From a virus: a stretch of DNA of 22,819 nucleotides. Positions within the stretch are counted from its first letter, which is position 1; every line of letters begins with the position of its first letter. The notes beneath the pieces were generated by a model. It did not search any database and had not been told where the DNA came from. It saw nothing but the letters and a program-made list of their open reading frames with translations. The stretch spans positions 1-22,819 of the IMG/VR virus record IMGVR_UViG_3300027969_000445; one strand, given 5' to 3'. Made by a program: the position numbers and the translations under genes. Positions 20,233 through 22,819 of this stretch are shown piece by piece.

Positions 20233-20333
20233 ACTACTATGAAGCCATGAGACTGCTAGACAGAGTTAAGGAAGGCGTACCTTATCCCGTACGTTTAATA
20301 AATCAAGCACTGGAGCTTACTGGTGACTTATAG
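20229..20333 (+). CDS. 34-residue conserved phage peptide
   Basis: The ATG overlaps the DUF1376 stop (ATGA). The peptide reads as one helix and a turn (YYEAMRLLDRVKEGVPYP) followed by VRLINQALELTGDL. I recall this short pattern (LLDRVK-G-PYP-INQALELTGD) as a very common tiny gene in phage replication regions, with no assigned function. Its extent and coupling support expression. Confidence 0.6.
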   Translation: MNYYEAMRLLDRVKEGVPYPVRLINQALELTGDL

Positions 20334-20344
20334 GGTATGTACCT

Positions 20345-20557
20345 ATGGCATATAGCAGAAAGAACATATCCAATGCAGGAGACAGAGTTGTTCTGGAGCA
20401 AGCCGAGGCAAGGGAAATATACCGAACTTGGCAATCAAACAGAGATAACGATTTTGTGCGTGCCAGGCTTGAGCGTTGCGAAAAGATCTACGGATCTGGA
20501 GCAAGAGATCGAGTCAGGACCTATATGTCAAGAATGAAAGAAGGACAAATTGAATGA
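20345..20557 (+). CDS. DUF7696-like small phage protein
   Basis: The 70-residue protein is charged and helical, with AGDRVVLEQAEAREIYRTWQ, then DNDFVRARLERCEKIYGSGA and RVRTYMSRM. This resembles a small conserved phage family (DUF7696-like, from memory) of unknown role. The ribosome-binding site is weak. Its TGA at 20555-20557 overlaps ATG 20554 of the alternative frame and lies 3 bases after the TTG of the methyltransferase frame, so ribosomes arriving here can re-start in either frame. Confidence 0.6.
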   Translation: MAYSRKNISNAGDRVVLEQAEAREIYRTWQSNRDNDFVRARLERCEKIYGSGARDRVRTYMSRMKEGQIE

Positions 20558-21245
20558 GTTGGCATTATTTGCGGGGGGGGGGGGAGGAATCCTTGCAGGA
20601 CATTTGCTCGGGTGGAGAACTGTGTGTGCCGTTGAAATCGAAGATTACCCACGCAGAGTTTTATTGCAACGGCAAGCTGATGGACTCTTACCTAGATTCC
20701 CTATCTGGGATGACATCTGCACATTCGATGGGAATCCCTGGAGAGGAAAAATTGATGTTATCTCAGGTGGATTCCCTTGCCAAGATTTGTCAGCAGCAGG
20801 AAAAGGAAAAGGACTTGATGGAGAGCGATCAGGATTATGGCGAGAAATGGCACGGGTCATTTGCGAAGTACGACCCAGATACGCATTCATTGAGAACTCC
20901 CCAATGCTCACTATTCGAGGACTCGACAGAGTATTGTGCGATCTTGCCAAGATGGGGTTCGATGCGAACTGGGGAGTGCTGGGAGCAGACCTTGTTGGAG
21001 CAAAACATAAACGAGACAGAATATGGATTGTGGCCTACTCCAACAACACCAAGCGGAGGAGGAAACTGCGGGGGTTCTGGGGCTTACAAAAATGCAATCA
21101 AAAATGGGACTCATATTCCACATTCAATCAACCCGAACCTTTACGAATGGTTGATGGGGTGGCCCATCGGGTGGACAGACTTAAAGCCGCTGGCAATGGT
21201 CAGGTGGCCTTTTGTGCAGCCACAGCATGGGAACTCTTGAAATGA
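20550..21245 (+). CDS. dcm: DNA (cytosine-5) methyltransferase, short phage type
   Basis: This 231-residue enzyme methylates cytosine in phage DNA, probably to evade host restriction. Motif I is LFAGGGGGILAGHLLGW, motif IV is GGFPCQDLS with catalytic Cys77, motif VI is IENSP (E115), motif VIII is KHKRDRIWIV, and the C-terminal motif is RVDRLKAAGNGQV. The target-recognition region (about 163-200) is very short. The start is TTG at 20550 with AAGGA 4 bases upstream; family members usually read M-N-E-L-A-L-F-A-G, and here the first codon is TTG. A 12-G tract falls inside motif I. The whole gene is overlapped by another long frame. Its TGA overlaps the RusA ATG. Confidence 0.85.
   Translation: MNELALFAGGGGGILAGHLLGWRTVCAVEIEDYPRRVLLQRQADGLLPRFPIWDDICTFDGNPWRGKIDVISGGFPCQDLSAAGKGKGLDGERSGLWREMARVICEVRPRYAFIENSPMLTIRGLDRVLCDLAKMGFDANWGVLGADLVGAKHKRDRIWIVAYSNNTKRRRKLRGFWGLQKCNQKWDSYSTFNQPEPLRMVDGVAHRVDRLKAAGNGQVAFCAATAWELLK
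20554..21240 (+). CDS. Overlapping +1-frame protein inside dcm, unknown function
   Basis: The +1 frame is open for 228 residues across nearly the whole dcm gene. Its ATG overlaps the upstream stop (ATGA). It begins MSWHYLRGGGEES and ends with the block NPNLYEWLMGWPIGWTDLKP; the middle has HSLRTPQCSLFEDSTEYC, ILPRWGSMRTGECWEQ and EYGLWPTPTTPSGGG. I recall these blocks (S-W-x-T-x-Q-x-S-L-F, W-P-x-x-G-x-M-R-x-G-E, W-P-T-P, E-W-L-M-G-x-P-x-G-W-T) from phage proteins annotated as hypothetical or methyltransferase-like, so this is probably not a shadow. An internal start at ATG 20818 with an AAAAGGA site would give a 140-residue form covering the best-conserved part. Function unknown; a specificity partner for Dcm is one guess. 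Confidence 0.55.
   Translation: MSWHYLRGGGEESLQDICSGGELCVPLKSKITHAEFYCNGKLMDSYLDSLSGMTSAHSMGIPGEEKLMLSQVDSLAKICQQQEKEKDLMESDQDYGEKWHGSFAKYDPDTHSLRTPQCSLFEDSTEYCAILPRWGSMRTGECWEQTLLEQNINETEYGLWPTPTTPSGGGNCGGSGAYKNAIKNGTHIPHSINPNLYEWLMGWPIGWTDLKPLAMVRWPFVQPQHGNS
20573..20584 (+). repeat. Twelve-G homopolymer
   Basis: Twelve consecutive G bases lie 20-30 bases after the starts of both overlapping frames and encode the Gly run of Dcm motif I. The length keeps motif I in register with the family (FAG-x-GGG-IL), so it is consistent with an intact dcm. Tracts of this length are prone to replication, transcription or sequencing slippage. Confidence 0.9.
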
Positions 21246-21670
21246 CCTTTATGACAATGTTTATCGTCTACGGGGAGCCAGTAGGAAAGGGAAGACCAAG
21301 GTTTGCTAAACGTGGAAACTTTGTATCTACATACACCCCACAGAAGACCAAGACTTATGAAGATGAAATCAGGATGATGGCTAGAGCTGCAATGGGTAGC
21401 TCAGAGCCACTAGATAGCCCTGTAACAGTAGCAATCTACATCAGAGTTGGAATACCAGCATCATTCTCAAAACAGAAGCGTAAAGATGCCTTGGAAGGAA
21501 TACTCAAGCCAACAAAGAAGCCAGATATCGACAACATAGCCAAGTGCTTCCTAGACGGGATGAACGACATTGTTTATCTGGATGACAAACAAGTTGTAAA
21601 CCTACACATTACAAAAGTCTATGCAGAAACCCCCGCAGTAGAGGTAATGGTCAAGGAAGACTTAGGGTAA
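21242..21670 (+). CDS. rusA: RusA-family Holliday junction resolvase
   Basis: The start at 21242 overlaps the dcm stop (ATGA) and gives 142 residues. RusA hallmarks are FIVYGEPVGKGRPRF at the N-terminus and KKPDIDNIAKCFLDGMND followed by VYLDDKQVVN, with the catalytic aspartates at D95, D97 and D105 or D114/D115. The enzyme cuts four-way DNA junctions and would process structures made by the Erf and SSB-like pair before packaging. The upstream ATG at 21212 lies inside dcm and adds a non-conserved extension, so I reject it. Confidence 0.85.
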   Translation: MTFMTMFIVYGEPVGKGRPRFAKRGNFVSTYTPQKTKTYEDEIRMMARAAMGSSEPLDSPVTVAIYIRVGIPASFSKQKRKDALEGILKPTKKPDIDNIAKCFLDGMNDIVYLDDKQVVNLHITKVYAETPAVEVMVKEDLG

Positions 21671-21729
21671 GTCCCTATATAAATCTTTAAAAAAATAGAT
21701 AAAGTTAAGCTTTTAAACAGGAGTTAATT

Positions 21730-21966
21730 ATGGAAAGCACTTGGGAATTTGATACCACTGTTGGAGCAGGAAGCGTGATTGTTACAGTAGTTTATGAGTA
21801 TGAATCAGACGAAGATTCAACATACAACGAGTCCATCAAAGAAGTCTGGTTTGAAGGACGTAACATCATTGGAGTTTTCTCTGATGAACAGTTCAAAGAG
21901 ATGGAGTGCGAGGCTGCCATGCGGTTTCAGTATCACAAACTTAACTACAAAACAGAGGACGTATGA
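21730..21966 (+). CDS. Small acidic protein, unknown function
   Basis: This 78-residue protein has a strong AGGAG site and follows a 59-base AT-rich gap. It alternates strands (STWEFDTTVGAGSVIVTVVY, then IKEVWFEGRNIIGVF) with a C-terminal helix (DEQFKEMECEAAMRFQYHKL). Acidic residues dominate the middle (ESDEDSTYNES). No family with known function recognised. Its TGA overlaps the ATG of the next tiny gene. Confidence 0.6.
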   Translation: MESTWEFDTTVGAGSVIVTVVYEYESDEDSTYNESIKEVWFEGRNIIGVFSDEQFKEMECEAAMRFQYHKLNYKTEDV

Positions 21967-22034
21967 CTGAAAAAACCTGCCCACCTTGTAATGGAAACTG
22001 CAACCAAGGACGTAATTGTCCTTCTAGAAAATGA
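21963..22034 (+). CDS. 23-residue Cys-rich peptide
   Basis: ATG overlaps the previous stop, and TGA overlaps the next ATG, so this tiny frame links the genes on either side. The four Cys form the pattern CPPC-x3-C-x5-C, followed by a basic end (PSRK). A small zinc knuckle is possible. I have the impression that Cys-rich peptides of the form C-N-Q-G-R-x-C are frequent in phage early regions. Its coupling at both ends is the main support. Confidence 0.55.
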   Translation: MTEKTCPPCNGNCNQGRNCPSRK

Positions 22035-22546
22035 AAACAGAACTTTTAATCGGTTGTGGATCTAACCACTCAAAAAGACTAGCAACAGATGGAACCAAAG
22101 GTTGGGATAACCTGACTACTTTGGACTACAACGCTACCCACAGACCTGATGTTGTGTGGGATTTAATGAAGCTTCCATTGCCATTTAAAGACAAAGAGTT
22201 TGACGAAATCCATGCTTACGAGGTGCTAGAGCATCTTGGACAACAGGGTGACTACAAACTATTCTTTGCTCAGTTCTCAGAGTTCTGGCGACTTCTCAAA
22301 CCAAATGGTCATTTCCTTGCGACTTGTCCATCAAGAAACTCAGTCTGGGCATGGGGTGATCCAAGCCATACAAGAATCATGCAACTAGAGCAGTTGGTGT
22401 TCTTATCCCAGGAAGAGTACAGGAAACAAGTTGGCAAAACTCCGATGTCAGACTTTAGGAATATTTACCACGCTGACTTTAGAGTTGTCTTCCAAGAGGA
22501 CGATGGAGAAACAATCCAGTTTGTGCTGCAAGCTATCAAGATTTGA
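22031..22546 (+). CDS. Class I SAM-dependent methyltransferase, substrate unknown
   Basis: This 171-residue protein has motif I LLIGCGSNH, an acidic residue after strand 2 (TLDYN), FDEIHAYEVLEHL as the motif around the active site, and LLKPNGHFLATCPSRNSVW as the conserved later strand. The layout matches type-11-like small methyltransferases. The C-terminal part (FRNIYHADFRVVFQ, QFVLQAI) completes the sheet. Targets could be a nucleic acid, a small molecule or a protein; nothing visible decides this. It starts by ATGA overlap with the 23-residue gene. Confidence 0.75.
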   Translation: MKTELLIGCGSNHSKRLATDGTKGWDNLTTLDYNATHRPDVVWDLMKLPLPFKDKEFDEIHAYEVLEHLGQQGDYKLFFAQFSEFWRLLKPNGHFLATCPSRNSVWAWGDPSHTRIMQLEQLVFLSQEEYRKQVGKTPMSDFRNIYHADFRVVFQEDDGETIQFVLQAIKI

Positions 22547-22556
22547 TTCTGTAGCA

Positions 22557-22562
22557 TATAAT
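22557..22562 (+). promoter_or_regulatory. Perfect -10 box (TATAAT), possible leaderless start
   Basis: TATAAT lies 7 bases before ATG 22570, the same spacing as the -10 box before 18817. No good -35 box is visible at 16-18 bases upstream (TATCAA is the closest), so a phage factor or activator may be needed. There is no Shine-Dalgarno before the ATG. Confidence 0.4.
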
Positions 22563-22569
22563 TCAAGCC

Positions 22570-22819
22570 ATGAAACAACGTGGCGGCTCAAGAAAAGGTG
22601 CTGGTAGGAAAAAGATCAGCGAACAAGGAAGGACTATCCGAGCAAGGGTAGCTCCTATCCATGAGCAAGCATTGACCTTGGCAGGGAATGGTAGCTTGTC
22701 AGAAGGTATCCGCAGATTGGCAGAGAAACATTGGAGATTGATTCATGGAGAGCCAGATAGACCCAAGCAAAGCAATTCAGTATTTGATAGATACCGCACC
22801 CTTGTACGCCCAAGCGAAA
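22570..22819 (+). CDS. Basic, ribbon-helix-helix-like protein (3' partial)
   Basis: The frame is open to the window edge and codes for at least 83 residues. It starts with a basic Gly-rich tail (KQRGGSRKGAGRKKI), then a strand and two helices (TIRARVAPIHEQALTL, then SLSEGIRRLAEKHW), which resembles a ribbon-helix-helix DNA-binding unit. Basic phage regulators of this kind are common. The end is missing, so length and oligomeric state are unknown. Start by spacing to the -10 box rather than a ribosome-binding site. Confidence 0.6.
   Translation, partial: MKQRGGSRKGAGRKKISEQGRTIRARVAPIHEQALTLAGNGSLSEGIRRLAEKHWRLIHGEPDRPKQSNSVFDRYRTLVRPSE

Noticed and set aside
21212-21241. Upstream ATG for RusA
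   Set aside because: It lies within dcm and adds residues outside the family; ATG 21242 overlaps the dcm stop and matches the usual start.
21663-21677. Hairpin TAGGG/CCCTA around the RusA stop
   Set aside because: Five base pairs with no T-tract on the plus strand; not convincing as a terminator.

Overview
This window is part of the genome of a tailed bacteriophage (Caudoviricetes), probably short-tailed. An SU10-type head-tail adaptor, a large beta-propeller-like tail protein, an acetyltransferase-like gene and three consecutive large, repeat-rich proteins that resemble an ejection set, one with a lytic transglycosylase domain, all point to a podovirus-like particle. The host is Gram-negative, because lysis uses a nested inner/outer-membrane spanin pair with an Rz1-type lipoprotein. 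The DNA is moderately AT-rich. Overall gene content resembles uncultured freshwater phages of betaproteobacteria, but that is an impression from memory, not a search result. Terminase, portal, capsid and integrase genes are not in the window, so a lytic or temperate lifestyle cannot be decided.

Layout. (1) 1-12.3 kb, plus strand: the end of an unknown gene, adaptor, Gp80-like tail protein, a short tandem-repeat protein, a tail fibre, two small proteins (one holin-like), a jelly-roll-like decoration or receptor protein, the propeller-like tail protein, the acetyltransferase-like gene and the three putative ejection proteins. (2) 12.3-16.45 kb, plus strand: six tightly overlapping small membrane or exported proteins, the Rz/Rz1 spanins, a GH19 endolysin, an HExxH protein, a metallophosphoesterase and a 47-residue membrane protein. 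(3) 18.7-16.46 kb, minus strand: a single operon with a Cys-rich protein, an Erf-type annealase, a small SSB-like protein with an acidic tip, a structured RNA segment, a winged-helix protein, a 59-residue protein, a MazG-like pyrophosphohydrolase and a very acidic protein. (4) 18.7-18.82 kb: a divergent control region whose two promoters overlap at their -35 boxes. (5) 18.8 kb to the end, plus strand: a small protein, a winged-helix protein, a structured leader and a DUF1376 replication protein, two small conserved proteins, a cytosine methyltransferase that shares all its DNA with a second long open frame, a RusA resolvase, two small proteins, a SAM-dependent methyltransferase, and a basic regulator cut by the window edge.

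How the parts work together. The minus operon and the rightward operon look like early genes. They supply recombination (Erf, SSB-like, RusA), replication (DUF1376), DNA modification (Dcm, second methyltransferase) and nucleotide-pool control (MazG). The left half is the late structural and lysis block. Gene packing is extreme: ATGA, GTGA, TTGA and TAATG overlaps are used repeatedly, and several small genes are visible only because of these overlaps. No stretch longer than about 135 bases lacks a gene. I saw no tRNA, CRISPR array, insertion sequence or convincing intrinsic terminator.

The most interesting signal is at 20550-21245. A cytosine-methyltransferase gene and a +1-frame ORF that looks like a real, unrelated phage protein are both open over about 690 bases. 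Both start within 5 bases of each other and both run through a 12-G homopolymer.
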